A DNA stretch of 52,500 bases. Source: Prorocentrum cordatum (lineage: Eukaryota; Sar; Dinophyceae; Prorocentrales; Prorocentraceae). Shown here one piece after another: positions 41,482 through 50,464 of this stretch. The stretch spans positions 15,001 to 67,500 of the forward strand of contig CAUYUJ010017663.1 of NCBI GenBank assembly GCA_963575745.1. Reading direction: 5' to 3'. Under the pieces are notes generated by a model, which saw nothing but the letters and a program-made list of their open reading frames with translations, did not search any database and was not told where the DNA came from. A program made the translations under genes and the position numbers. The first letter of the stretch is position 1, and the number at the start of each line of letters is the position of its first letter.

Positions 41482-41588
41482 GCCCGTGCTCGCCCCGGGA
41501 TCGGTTCGTACATGCCCCCCTGGCTGCGCCACGGAGGCATGATTCTACACGTCTCGGCCCAGGATCCGATCCGCCTGGCCAAGATCGG
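41482..41588 (+). CDS. possible small exon, unknown protein
   Basis: Between a CCTAG acceptor-like site and a GTGCGT donor-like site, the frame reads ARPGIGSYMPPWLRHGGMIL, HVSAQDPIRLAKIG. It looks like protein, but it is isolated and short, and I recognise no family. Confidence 0.2.
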
Positions 41589-41854
41589 TGCGTGTGTGGG
41601 GGTACTTCACTTGCGCGCTCAGCTCGGAATCCTTCCGCGTCTCAGTGCCCCCTCCGCCTCCTTCTGTCCTTCGCGGCCGCCTCCTCCCCCCTCTGTCCTC
41701 CTCTTGCACGCCGGCCACTGCGCGCGTATGGGTCGCTCCGGATCGCCGGTCGCTGGTGCAGCACTTCTGCCTCGCCGCCGACGCAAAAAGGGGATACTTC
41801 TCGGCGCGCTTCTGCATCCGGAGGCTTCCGGCGAGGAGGAAGAGGAGAAGCAGA

Positions 41855-41912
41855 GAGTGAGAGAGAGAGAGAGAGAGAGAAAAAAAAAAAAGAGAAAAAA
41901 AAGAGAGACACA
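41855..41912. repeat. GA/A-rich run
   Basis: GAGAGA dinucleotides passing into A runs, immediately before a family A copy. Confidence 0.9.
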
Positions 41913-41919
41913 CATAGAA

Positions 41920-42050
41920 TTAGGGCGGGCGTGGCCTCCTACAGCCAGATTTTGGAAGAAAACTTAGAGAGACTCGTTCATAGTCAAAGATAATCCAAAC
42001 ATCGTCACCTGATGTTGTTCACTATCGAGGTCAAAGGCTGCATGAGCAGG
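41920..42050 (+). mobile_element. family A element, copy A9, right end decayed
   Basis: Left end TTAGGGCGGGCGTGGCC then TCCTACAGCCAGATTTTGG; interior CATAGTCAAAGATAATCC. The right TIR is not recognisable before the E-family element at 42054. Confidence 0.65.
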
Positions 42051-42053
42051 TGA

Positions 42054-42203
42054 TGGGCATGATTTTCCACCATCACCACCATAAGTTGGAGGGGGAGCGG
42101 GTCCTCCTCCTCCTCCGCCTCCTCCTCCTCCTCTTCGTCCTCCACCTCCTCGTCCTCCTCCTTCCCCCCTCCAACTCATGGTGGTGGTGGTGGAAAGGAG
42201 ACC
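42054..42203. mobile_element. family E TIR element, copy 2
   Basis: TTTTCCACCATCACCACCAT then AAGTTGGAGGGGGAG at the left; CCCTCCAACTCATGGTGGTG then GTGGTGGAAAGG at the right. The loop is CTC-rich. Confidence 0.8.
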
Positions 42204-42334
42204 GGTCAGCAGGAGCTGCCAAAGGTGCAGGCAGGCCTCTGGGAGCGGCGCCGCCCCCCCGCTCAGTCGACCCCGCGGGCGGAGCCCGCCGGGGACGGCG
42301 CAGGAGGCTATCCTGGGAGGGCCCGGCGCAGATC

Positions 42335-42480
42335 CCCTCCTCCTCCTCCTCCTCCTCCTCCTCCTCCTCCTCCTCCAACTCCAACTCCTCCTCCTCCTCC
42401 TCTTCCTCTTCCTCTTCTTCCTCCTCCTCCTCCTCTTCCTCTTCTTCCTCCTCCTCCTCCTCCTCCTCCTCCTCCTCAAG
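42335..42480. repeat. CTC tract
   Basis: About 145 bp of CTC/TTC triplets. Confidence 0.9.
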
Positions 42481-42535
42481 GGATCGCGAAACGGTGAGCA
42501 GAGCTGCGCCCTGGTGGGCCAAAGCGCCTCGCCGC

Positions 42536-42718
42536 AGTCGTCGTCGTCGTGGTTGTCGTCGTCGTCGTCGCCGTCTTCGTCGGCGTCGTCGTCGTTCTCG
42601 TCGTCGTCGTCGTCGTAATCGTCGTCGTCATCGTCGTCGTCGTCGTCGGAGGCGTCGTCGTCGTCGCCTTCGTTGGCGTCGTCGTCGTCGTCGGCGTCGT
42701 CGTCGTGATCGACAAGGG
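42536..42718. repeat. GTC triplet tract
   Basis: About 180 bp of GTC-type triplets, like the 2-5.8 kb region. Confidence 0.9.
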
Positions 42719-42969
42719 CACCCGCCAGGGCGTCCACACTGCCACGCCCGACCGCGGGGCGCGGATGGTCGAGAGCTTGCTGCTCTCGGACGCCCGCAGC
42801 GGCGCTGCATGAACGAGCAGTGCACGCACACTGGGCGCGGATCGCAAGGACCTGCAGCTCTCGGGCACCCATGAGGGCGATGAGTCGCAGGACGGTGGCG
42901 TGGGGAGATCCCCGCGGACCCTCGCAACGCTTCGCTCGTGCTGCTGCTGCTTCTTCGGGCAGAGATGGG

Positions 42970-43240
42970 GCAGAAGGAGAGAGGGAGGGACAGGGAGGAG
43001 TAGAAGAAGAAAAACAGCAAAAAAAGACGTGCGAAAACATAAACTTGTGGCGCTCAGAACAGATTTCTTGGATCCGCGCTGGACCCCCCTCCCGGGCTGG
43101 CGCGCGAAGCGCGCCAGAGGCGGCTCGGGAGGCGCCGACAGGGGGGGCCCAGGCGCGGATCCAAGAATTCCGCGCGGAGCGCCAACAGTTTATGTTCATG
43201 GTGTTTTCTCTTTTTCAGCAGAAGGAGAGAGGGAGGGACA
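42970..43240. repeat. 23-bp direct repeats bracketing a TIR element
   Basis: GCAGAAGGAGAGAGGGAGGG plus ACA occurs at 42970-42992 and again at 43218-43240. Between them lies element N. The right repeat directly follows a pyrimidine stretch ending TTTTTCA, so an intron-like reading is possible. Confidence 0.75.
43034..43199. mobile_element. family N TIR element, about 45-bp arms
   Basis: Left arm AACATAAACTTGTGGCGCTC..CTTGGATCCGCG; right arm CGCGGATCCAAGAATTCCGC..GGAGCGCCAACAGTTTATGTT. The two are near-inverses. The loop holds GGCGCGCGAAGCGCGCC, a second hairpin. Confidence 0.75.
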
Positions 43241-43387
43241 TGTCCCGTTACAGGCGGAATTTGGACGAAACATACAAAATACTCAACAAATGCCCCCCAA
43301 ATAGTCAAAAATACTGGAGCAATTGCCCCCTGACTATTATTCAAACTACTTGGAATCTTCCTCCCGCAGAGGGACAGGCCCGACGTA
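43236..43387 (+). mobile_element. family A element, copy A10, truncated left end
   Basis: GGACATGTCCCGTTACAGGC then GGAATTTGG at the left; TCTTCCTCCCGCAGAGGGAC then AGGCCCGAC at the right. The outermost left bases are replaced by the 23-bp repeat. Confidence 0.75.
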
Positions 43388-43557
43388 ACGAACAGGGAGG
43401 AGGGAAGGTCATCCAATTTGACGGCAACGACGGCGCGGCGGTTCGCAACACACGACGCGGGACAGACGGACCCACCGGGCAGCAGGCCAGGAACACGCCA
43501 CACGAGACCCGTCACCGGCAGCGAGCGCGCGTCGAAGGAGGCTGGGGAGGAGAATGG

Positions 43558-43722
43558 TTAGGTCGGGCATGTCCACCTGCAGGCGTATTTTGGACAAGAA
43601 CATTCCAAACTACTCAGAAAATAATCCAAATTATGTTACACAAGAAACATAATTAAAAACATCCCCAGATTATGTGTGACTATTTGGGAAAATCCTGCTG
43701 TAGAGGGACATGCTTGACTTAA
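43558..43722 (+). mobile_element. family A element, copy A11 (165 bp), near-exact 8-bp target duplication
   Basis: GAGAATGG (43550-43557) and GAGAAGGG (43723-43730) flank it. Left end TTAGGTCGGGCATGTCC; right end GACATGCTTGACTTAA. The interior carries a second hairpin (TTATGTTACACAAGAAACAT). Confidence 0.85.
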
Positions 43723-43734
43723 GAGAAGGGGGGA

Positions 43735-44640
43735 CGGCGGAGAGAAAGGGACAAGGCATGAGACAGGAGGCAGCAGGCGGGAAGACGAGAGATCAGCATA
43801 GATGGAGGGAGGAGGGACCATGGACGACGACGGCCAAAGAGGAGGATGCTGAGGAGGAGGAGGTTGAGGAGGGGAGGAGGAGGAGGTATGACATCGAGGT
43901 AGGAGAAGGGATGATGAGGGAAGGGAGGCGGCGTAGGACGAGGAGGAGCGACGGATCCTGAAAACGAGGGAAGACGGGTGATGGAAGGGGGACACGTGCG
44001 GGTGGAGGCGTAAAACGGAGTGAGGGAGAGGGGGAGAGGAGGGCAGATGGGGATCAACGAGGGGGGCCATAGAGGAGTGAGTCGGAGAGAGGACTAGTTA
44101 GGAGGAGGGAGAGGAGCAGGAGGGGAGAGGGCGAGAGGAGGAGGGCCGAGGCAGAAGAAGGCGGCACAGGTAGGAACAAAACAGGCAGGGCCGGGGGCAA
44201 AGACAGCCAGGGGCTGGCGCACGAGGAGGGGGGAGAAGGGCGCAGGAGAGAGGAGAGGGGCAGGCAGGCGAGCACAGACACAGGGCGCAGGCAGAGCACG
44301 AGCCCTCGCCTCTCCTCCACCTCCTTCCTCCCTCCCATCCTCCCCTCCTCCTCCCTCCTACCTCCTCCTCCTCCTCTCCTCCTCCCTCCTGCCCTCCTCT
44401 CTCTGCCCTGCCCCTCCTCCTCCTCCTCCGTCCTCCTCGCTCCCTCCTCCTCCTCCTCCTCCTCCTCCTCCTCCTCCTCCTCCTCCTGCCCTCCTCATCA
44501 GCTCCCTCTCCTCCTCCTCCTCCTCCTGCTCCTCCTCCTCCTCTTCCTCGCCTCCTCCTCCTCTCCCTCCTCTTCCTCCTCCTCCCCCTCCTCCTCCTTC
44601 TCCTCCTCCTCCTCCTCCTCCTGCTCCTCCTCCTCCGCGG
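43735..44640. repeat. purine-rich then CTC pyrimidine-rich DNA
   Basis: 43735-44290 is G/A-rich without strict period. 44330-44640 is CTC triplets. The strand bias flips at about 44300, so the two halves are loosely complementary. No gene. Confidence 0.7.
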
Positions 44641-44642
44641 CG

Positions 44643-44790
44643 AGCCAGCGGGTAAAGGAGGAGCACGGCCCTCGCCTGCCCGCCGCAGGCCCTGCACCCG
44701 CCGCTGGCCGAGAAGGCAAAAGAGCCGCTGAAGCACTTGCAGCACTTGGGGCCTCCGTTCGCCGCAGCCGCCCCTGCGACGAGGCCGCCC
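44643..44790 (-). CDS. possible exon with Cys-pair motif, unknown protein
   Basis: The minus frame reads NGGPKCCKCFSGSFAFSASG, GCRACGGQARAVLLLYPLAR and a stop. CCxC and CxxC fourteen residues apart could bind zinc. The sequence lies between an ACG tract and a CTC tract and has no clear splice partner. It may be the C-terminal end of a small protein or chance. Confidence 0.25.
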
Positions 44791-44794
44791 GACG

Positions 44795-45115
44795 ACGAGG
44801 CCGTGCGACGACAACGCAACCCGAAGACGACGACGACGCCCGACGACGCCTGACGCCCGACCACGACGACGACGCCCGACGACGACGACGACGACGACGC
44901 CCGAAGACGACGACGACGCCCGACGACCCCGACGACGACGCCCGAAGACGACGACGACGACGACAACGACGACGAGGTCGTCCGCCGCCGCCGCGGTGCC
45001 TGGACGCCGCCGCCGGCGGTCGCCCTCGCCAGCCGCCGCCGCCGCTGCGGCAGCATCGCAGCGCCGCCGCAGCCGTCGCCGGCCGCCGCCGCCGTCGTCG
45101 ACCCGCCCAGGGTGC
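44795..45115. repeat. ACG and GCC triplet tracts
   Basis: 44795-44985 is ACG triplets with GCCCGACGACG as a recurring phrase. 44985-45110 is GCC/CGC-rich. Confidence 0.85.
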
Positions 45116-45123
45116 AGTGCCGT

Positions 45124-46031
45124 GTCCCAGGAGGCGCCCTCGCCAGGGATGCGTTCCCTCCTTGCTCCCCCCACCGTCTGCCTCCTTCTCTCTTCTGTCC
45201 TGCTTATTCGTGTGACTCTTCTTCTCAATCATAGAATCAGTGTTGATGTCAATATCCTTCGCCTGATTCTTATTATTACTCTTATTATGGTTATTATTCC
45301 TAGTAATCTGATAGTATTAGTGTTGATTGTTATTCTCACTATCATTATTACTCTGATTCTTGTCCTCATTCCACTATATGCTTCTTCTTACTTTTCATTC
45401 GTATTTGATGTGTCTCCTTATGATGATTAGTTGTCTTCCTCTTCTTAGTATTCGTATCCTGTCTTTCACTGCCGGTGGACGGGTGCCTCCTGGTGCGGGC
45501 ATGAACAGACCCGTGGAGCGGGCGCGGTCGGCGCCAGGGCGAGAGCGCACGGAGCTTACGCACGGGCGCACGGTGCTGCCGTTCTGCCGGGCCGGAGCGC
45601 CACGTGCCCGAGCAGTGCGAGCTGGGGGGAGCTCGAGCGAGCGCGCGGCTCCCGAGGGCGAGGGCACTCCTGGCAAGGTCGCCCCTGGGACGAGGACGGC
45701 AGGAGGAAAGAATCATAATGATAATAATGATAATACTCATAATAAGAATAACAATAATAATACTAACAATATTAATGATAATAATAATAATAATATAAGT
45801 AATAATAATAATAAGTACGTAAAAGATGATAAGAAGAAGAAATAACATCGTAATCAAAAGAAACTCGCATAACATAAACACGATACTACTACTGATAAGA
45901 AGAATACCAATAATGGAGCCAATAAGAATAATGAAGGAACATGATAATACGAACAATAACAACAAGAGAGAAGGAGGCAAACCGGGGGGGGGCAAGGAGG
46001 GAATGCATGCCTGGCGAGGGCGCCTCTGGGA
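45124..46031. mobile_element. family G element, about 908 bp with long TIRs
   Basis: The first about 80 bp (GTCCCAGGAGGCGCCCTCGC, then CCTCCTTGC and GTCTGCCTCCTTCTCTC) are the inverse of the last about 85 bp (GAGAGAAGGAGGCAAAC, GCAAGGAGGGAATGC, GCGAGGGCGCCTCTGGGAT). Inside are ATT-rich (45230-45420) and AAT-rich (45715-45950) stretches around a GC-rich core (45470-45710). No transposase-like frame, so it is non-autonomous. Confidence 0.7.
45715..45850. repeat. AAT/ATA triplet tract
   Basis: About 130 bp of AAT/AAC triplets inside the G element, complementary in style to the TTA/ATT stretch near its other end. Confidence 0.9.
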
Positions 46032-46541
46032 TTGGCTATCCAAGAGCCCGAGGGCATCCCTAGCATGTCTGAGGAGCCCGAAGGACAGGAGGAGAGGGAG
46101 GAGGAGGAGGACGACGACGACGAGAAGGAGGAGGAATGGGAGAAAGAGGACTGGGTGGAAACATACGAAGATGACGAGGAAGAGAGGCACGAGTCGGAGG
46201 ATCACTGCAAGGACGAGGAAGAGGAGAATGAGGACGACGACGAGGTGCAACGACACGAAGATGGCGAGGAAGAGAGGCGCGAGTCCGAGCATCACCGCAG
46301 GGACGAGGCCGAGGCGAAGCAGGAAGAGGACGACGAGCTGCACGAGAAGGACTACGAGGAGAGGAGGACGAGCGTGACGACGACGGCGCAGGCCGGTCAC
46401 ATCCTCTCCTGCCTCTCCCCCTCCTCTTTTCCTTCTCGATGCCCCCCCTCCTCCCCCTCCTCTGAAGGGGCAGCGGTGCAGGGGAGGGTACGAGCTCAGG
46501 GGGGGAGCGTCGAGCCGGAATCGGCGACACGTCACCGGTAG
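46032..46541 (+). CDS. acidic repeat ORF, doubtful gene
   Basis: A 169-codon frame that begins right after the G element. Residues about 20-115 are Glu/Asp-rich with a repeat of about 30 residues (EDDEEERHESEDHCKDEEEE, then EDGEEERRESEHHRRDEAEA). A Ser/Pro-rich tail follows. The repeat has a DNA-level period near 90 bp, so it may be just a purine tract that happens to be open. The opposite strand gives a hydrophobic Leu/Val frame, which argues against meaning in either. Confidence 0.15.
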   Translation: MAIQEPEGIPSMSEEPEGQEEREEEEDDDDEKEEEWEKEDWVETYEDDEEERHESEDHCKDEEEENEDDDEVQRHEDGEEERRESEHHRRDEAEAKQEEDDELHEKDYEERRTSVTTTAQAGHILSCLSPSSFPSRCPPSSPSSEGAAVQGRVRAQGGSVEPESATRHR

Positions 46542-46544
46542 ACA

Positions 46545-47040
46545 GGCCACAGATCCCCGATCCGCAAGCACCCAGGCGGGGAGGGCTCTCGGGCCCGAAT
46601 CGGCGAAGAATGGGCGGTTGGGGATCGGCGCCTACTGGGCCCAATCCCTCCTCGAACGTTGCCCTCGTCCTCCTCCTTCTCCTCCTCCTACTTATCTTTC
46701 TTCTCCTCCTCCTCCTCCTTTTCATCCTGGCAGGCCTAAGCCGACAGCACCATCTATTGCGGCACAAGGCCAGGGCTAATCTGTGTCCTCGCCCTGGGCA
46801 ACCGTCCGACTGGTCTGGGGCCCGAAACGGGCGTCCAGAAGCCTCAAGTTCCGGGCCATAACTCGGCTCTCCGGCGACTGATCGGGATGATCTGGCAACT
46901 CCCCGAACGCTCTCGGCGAGGCGCAGCTGCTGGAAGACATCCCGAGGCTGGAAGACCCCCGGGAACCGACGAAAACGCTTGGGAACCTCGAACTTCGAAC
47001 CCTTAACGTTGACCCTGATCTTTCCAAAATCCGACCCGAA
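46545..47040. other. no recognised gene
   Basis: GC-rich mixed DNA with a CTC stretch at 46665-46730. Minus-strand Arg/Ser-rich frames are not convincing. Confidence 0.4.
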
Positions 47041-47044
47041 CGAC

Positions 47045-47215
47045 GGACGATGGGGACTGCGACGACGGCGGCGGTGGTGACGGCGACGACGATCACCACA
47101 ACCGCGACGCCGACGATCTCCACGGCCACGGCGAGGACGACGACCTCTGCGACCTGGCTGACCTCGACGGCGCCGGCGGCGACGCCAACGGCGACGACGA
47201 CGACGACGACTTCGG
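47045..47215. repeat. ACG triplet tract
   Basis: About 170 bp of ACG/GCG-type triplets, loosely periodic. Confidence 0.85.
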
Positions 47216-47304
47216 CGGCAGCAGGCGCAGGCGCGCACGCCTGCGACCTCGCCGCCGGCGCCCTCCTTCGGCCGGACGGCCGCCACCGACAGGAACAAGG
47301 AGAG

Positions 47305-47490
47305 GCGACACCAACACCACTAGGTCGAGGAGGTGCGAGGAGCACGGGGGTCTCCCTGGTGGTGTGGTCCCCTCCTCTCGCTCGAGGCATTCCCAGCCTC
47401 CAGCTCGGGGGGGCATCGTGGACCTCCTCGCTGGAGGTGGCCCCCCTGGTGGTGTTGGTGTCGCATTTCCCCCCTGCGACACCGACCGCT
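47305..47490. mobile_element. family H hairpin element
   Basis: GGCGACACCAACACCACTAG at the left is the inverse of CTGGTGGTGTTGGTGTCGC at the right. The inner parts (CTCCCTGGTGGTGTGG and GAGGTGGCCCCCC) also partly pair. Single copy in this window. Confidence 0.6.
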
Positions 47491-47654
47491 GCCGCCGCCG
47501 CAGCAGCCGCCGTCGGAGGGGTCGCCGCCGGTCGTCACCATCGGCGAGGTCGGCACTGCAGCCGTCGGAGCCTGCCGCCGCCGTGGGCGTCGTCGCAGTC
47601 GCCGTAAGCGTTGCCGCCGCCACCGTCGAGGTCGTCACGGTTGTGAAGGTAACC

Positions 47655-47905
47655 TTAGGTCGGGCATGTTCTCCAACAGGCGGATTTTGGAAGAACGATG
47701 TTGGAAGACAAATCAGTATTGTTCTTCATCAGAAAACAATTTATACATACAAATCAGTATTGTTCTTTATCGGTATTGTTCTTTATCAGATGTTGGAAGA
47801 CAAATCAGTCCGGCAAGTTCTCCAACAAGCGAGCACAACAAGTCGTCACCAGACAATTTTGAATATTCTGGAATATTCCTCCTGTTGAGGGACACGCCTG
47901 ACTTC
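47655..47905 (+). mobile_element. family A element, copy A12 (251 bp), 9-bp target duplication
   Basis: AAGGTAACC stands exactly on both sides (47646-47654 and 47906-47914). Left end TTAGGTCGGGCATGTTC; right end GAGGGACACGCCTGACTTC. The interior has a repeated GGAAGACAAATCAGT and TATTGTTCTTTATC set and a second left-end-like GGCAAGTTCTCCAACAAGCG. Confidence 0.9.
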
Positions 47906-47962
47906 AAGGTAACCGTCGTCGTCGTCGCCTCGGCCGTGGAGGTCGTAGGCGTCATGGTTTTC

Positions 47963-48004
47963 GTCGTCCTCCTCCTCCTCCTCCTCCTCCTCCTCCTCCT
48001 CCTC
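47963..48004. repeat. CTC run
   Basis: Near-perfect CTC triplets between two family A elements. Confidence 0.95.
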
Positions 48005-48013
48005 GTTCCCGTC

Positions 48014-48222
48014 ATAGGTCGGGCATGTCCTCCTACAGGCGGATTTTGGAAGAACAATAATCACAAAATGCCCAACCACAGTCTGCTGCTCCCTTGCCTC
48101 CAGCTCTCATCCAGCCCGTCCACAGCCTCCCCCTCGCTCTCCCTCACTCCCTCCCCTTCCTCCTCCCCGTCCTTCTCCTCCTCCTCCTCCTCCTCCTCCT
48201 CCTGAGATGGCATAGCGACCTC
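48014..48222 (+). mobile_element. family A element, copy A13, with CTC insert
   Basis: Left end TAGGTCGGGCATGTCCTCCT then ACAGGCGGATTTTGG. The proposed right end CTCCTGAGATGGCATAGCGA is weak. About 60 bp of CTC/TCC triplets (about 48147-48202) precede it. Confidence 0.6.
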
Positions 48223-48224
48223 AC

Positions 48225-49150
48225 GCGGCGGCTTACGCGGGCAGTCAGCGCGGGCTTGCGCGGGCAGCTTACTAGGGAAACGAACTCTATACACCGACGC
48301 TTTCCCCGACCCTGCTCTGAAATTCGCACAGGAGCACGGAATTTGGTGTATACGGGATCCTGGTGTATACATGTTTCGTTGTTCCCCTTGGGAAACGGAA
48401 GACAAGTATACACCACACCACCCCGACGTCGTCCCTGACCCTTAAAAAGTCGTGAGGTTGAAAAACAACCCGCCACTGGTAATCTACATGTTCCAGTTTG
48501 CGACTTACGCGCCAATTTCGGCGCAGACGACCTCTTGTTTTTGCATCGCCCATGTCTTTTCTCGCATCCCGTGCGCCCTTCGGAACTCAACGACGCCGCC
48601 TGAAACCCTCATCCACTCTCATCCCACCTCCTCGAGCTCATCTTTCCGTTCCAGCGCCTCCTCCTCCTCCGACTCCTCTCGATGCGTGCGGGTCGCCGCG
48701 CGGAGGAGAGGCAGTGGATGACAGCCTCTGCGCGATGAGGGGAGGGAGACGAAGAGCTGGCTGGTTGGTTGTTTGCTTGCTTGCTTCGTTGCTTGCTTTG
48801 TTGGAGCCTTTCGGACCTGGTTTGAGTCCGCGGGTGCGGCTTCTCTGGCAGGGCTGCCGGGCGGAAGGCGGCCCGGACAGACTCTCCGGCCTGGCCCAGG
48901 CCTGGGCCACCGCGGGATGGCCAGAGGCGGGGAGGAAGAACAGCAGGAGGAGGCTGCAGCAGCAGCGGGAGGGAGCGAGGAAGAGGAGGAGGCCGAGGAG
49001 GCGGTGCCTGGGGCCGTGGAGGAGGACGGGGGCAGAAAGACGGAGGCAGGGAAGGGGGCGACACTGCAAAGGCTTTAGGGCTGGTGCCAGTGCTCCTTCT
49101 TGGGGATGCGCGACATGCGTCGCGGACCCCAAGGGCAACGGAAGTCACGG
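48225..49150. other. no recognised gene; one small hairpin
   Basis: 48360-48416 has GTGTATACATGTTTCG and its near-inverse GACAAGTATACAC. 48765-48800 has GCTTGCTTGC-type repeats. Open frames on both strands, without motifs. Confidence 0.45.
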
Positions 49151-49154
49151 TCAA

Positions 49155-49245
49155 AGGAGGAGGAGGAGGAGGAGGAGGAGGAGAAGGAGGAGGAGGAGGA
49201 GGAGGAGGAGGAGGAGGAGGAGGAGGAGGAGGAGGAGGAGGAGTG
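49155..49245. repeat. GGA tract
   Basis: About 90 bp of near-perfect GGA triplets. Confidence 0.95.
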
Positions 49246-49249
49246 GGGG

Positions 49250-49624
49250 GGGGGGTCGGGGATCTCAATGGGCATCTGACGGGCTTTGTTTCTCCCTGGT
49301 GGGCATCCAAATGCCTCCTGGATTATCCGACGGCAGCGGGTGCCTCCGACGAAATGCGAGACAGGAAGAAGGGGGTTCCAGCGGAATGTACGTGGGGAAG
49401 TCTGCAGTCTCGAGCGACGGAAGCAGGGGGAGAGATGGGGAATCTGACCCCCCCCTTCCAGAGGGGCAGGGAGGCATTTTTGTTTGACGCTGACTGTTGA
49501 TCTGCTTGCTTGTTCATTATTCCCAACACGTTTTGTGGGGTTATGGTTTTCTTCCCACCCGCGTCGCACCCGCGTCTTCCTCACCTCCCGCCTCCCCCTT
49601 TCTCCTCCTCCTCGTCCTTCTTCC
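49250..49624. other. no recognised gene
   Basis: Unremarkable mixed sequence with no motif, repeat or convincing frame. Confidence 0.4.
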
Positions 49625-49875
49625 CTTCACCCACACGCAACACATGCACTGCACATGCATCAGACACGCGTCTACATGCAGCCGCACGCATGCACACACT
49701 CGCGCACACACAACATACACCATATAACGCTAGTGCACGAGTGGCGTGTTCATAGCATCATACACCAAAGACGTATGCACAACACATTGGGCACCCACAT
49801 GAGGCACACGTCCCGATACGGCCGCACACGCATCATACACATACACATCGCACGCCATACACACATCGCACATGT
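49625..49875. repeat. CA-rich degenerate repeat
   Basis: Dense CACAC/GCACAT/CATACAC phrases with no strict unit. It leads directly into the minisatellite. Confidence 0.7.
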
Positions 49876-49879
49876 AGGA

Positions 49880-50305
49880 TGCGCAGGGCACGGCAGGCAT
49901 GGCACTTTCTCGACAGCAGAGGGAGTGCGTTGGGGGTGGTCCCTGAAAGCGGTGTATGCATACGACGCTGTCGCAAAGCCTAGCAGGCGTGGCATGTACG
50001 ACACCAGGGGGGTGCGCACGAGATGGTCCCTGAGCGTGGCCTCTATCCGTGCCACCAGTCGTCCAGGGCGTAGCAGGCGTGGCACTTTCCCGACACCATT
50101 TGGGGGGTGCACGGGGTGGTCCCTGAGCGCGGTCGCTATCCGTGCCGGTCGTCCAGGGCATGGCAGGAGTGGCACTTTCTCGACGCCATATAGGGGGTGC
50201 GCACGGGGTGGTCCCTGAGCGCGGCGGCTATCCGTGCCGGTCGTCCAGGGCATGGCAGGAGTGGCACATTCTCGACACCATAGGGGGTGCGCAGGAGGCG
50301 TATTC
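49880..50305. repeat. minisatellite of about 75-95 bp, five units
   Basis: Each unit carries GGCAGGNGTGGCACTTTCTC, GACACCA, GGGGGTGCG and GGTGGTCCCTGAGCGCGG. The last units are the most alike. All minus frames are open, giving meaningless ORFs. Confidence 0.85.
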
Positions 50306-50315
50306 GCCACGGTCG

Positions 50316-50460
50316 TCGTCGTCATCGTCGTCGTCGTACATCACCGTCGTCATCGTCGTCGTCGCCGGAGAGGAGGGCGGAGGAGGAGGAGGTGGAGAAG
50401 GAGGAGTAGGAGGAGGAGGAGGGGGAGGAGGAGAGGCAGGAGGGGTATACGAAACGGGAT
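50316..50460. repeat. GTC run then GGA run
   Basis: 50318-50370 is GTC triplets and 50373-50450 is GGA triplets. Confidence 0.9.
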
Positions 50461-50464
50461 CACG

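Noticed and set aside
44098-45232. Minus-strand 376-codon Arg/Gly-rich ORF
   Set aside because: Built of ACG and CTC tracts; only the short Cys-containing part at 44643-44790 looks possibly meaningful and is listed separately at low confidence.
49730-50325. Minus-strand ORFs of 143-191 codons over the minisatellite
   Set aside because: They are read through the tandem units in different frames, with no consistent protein.
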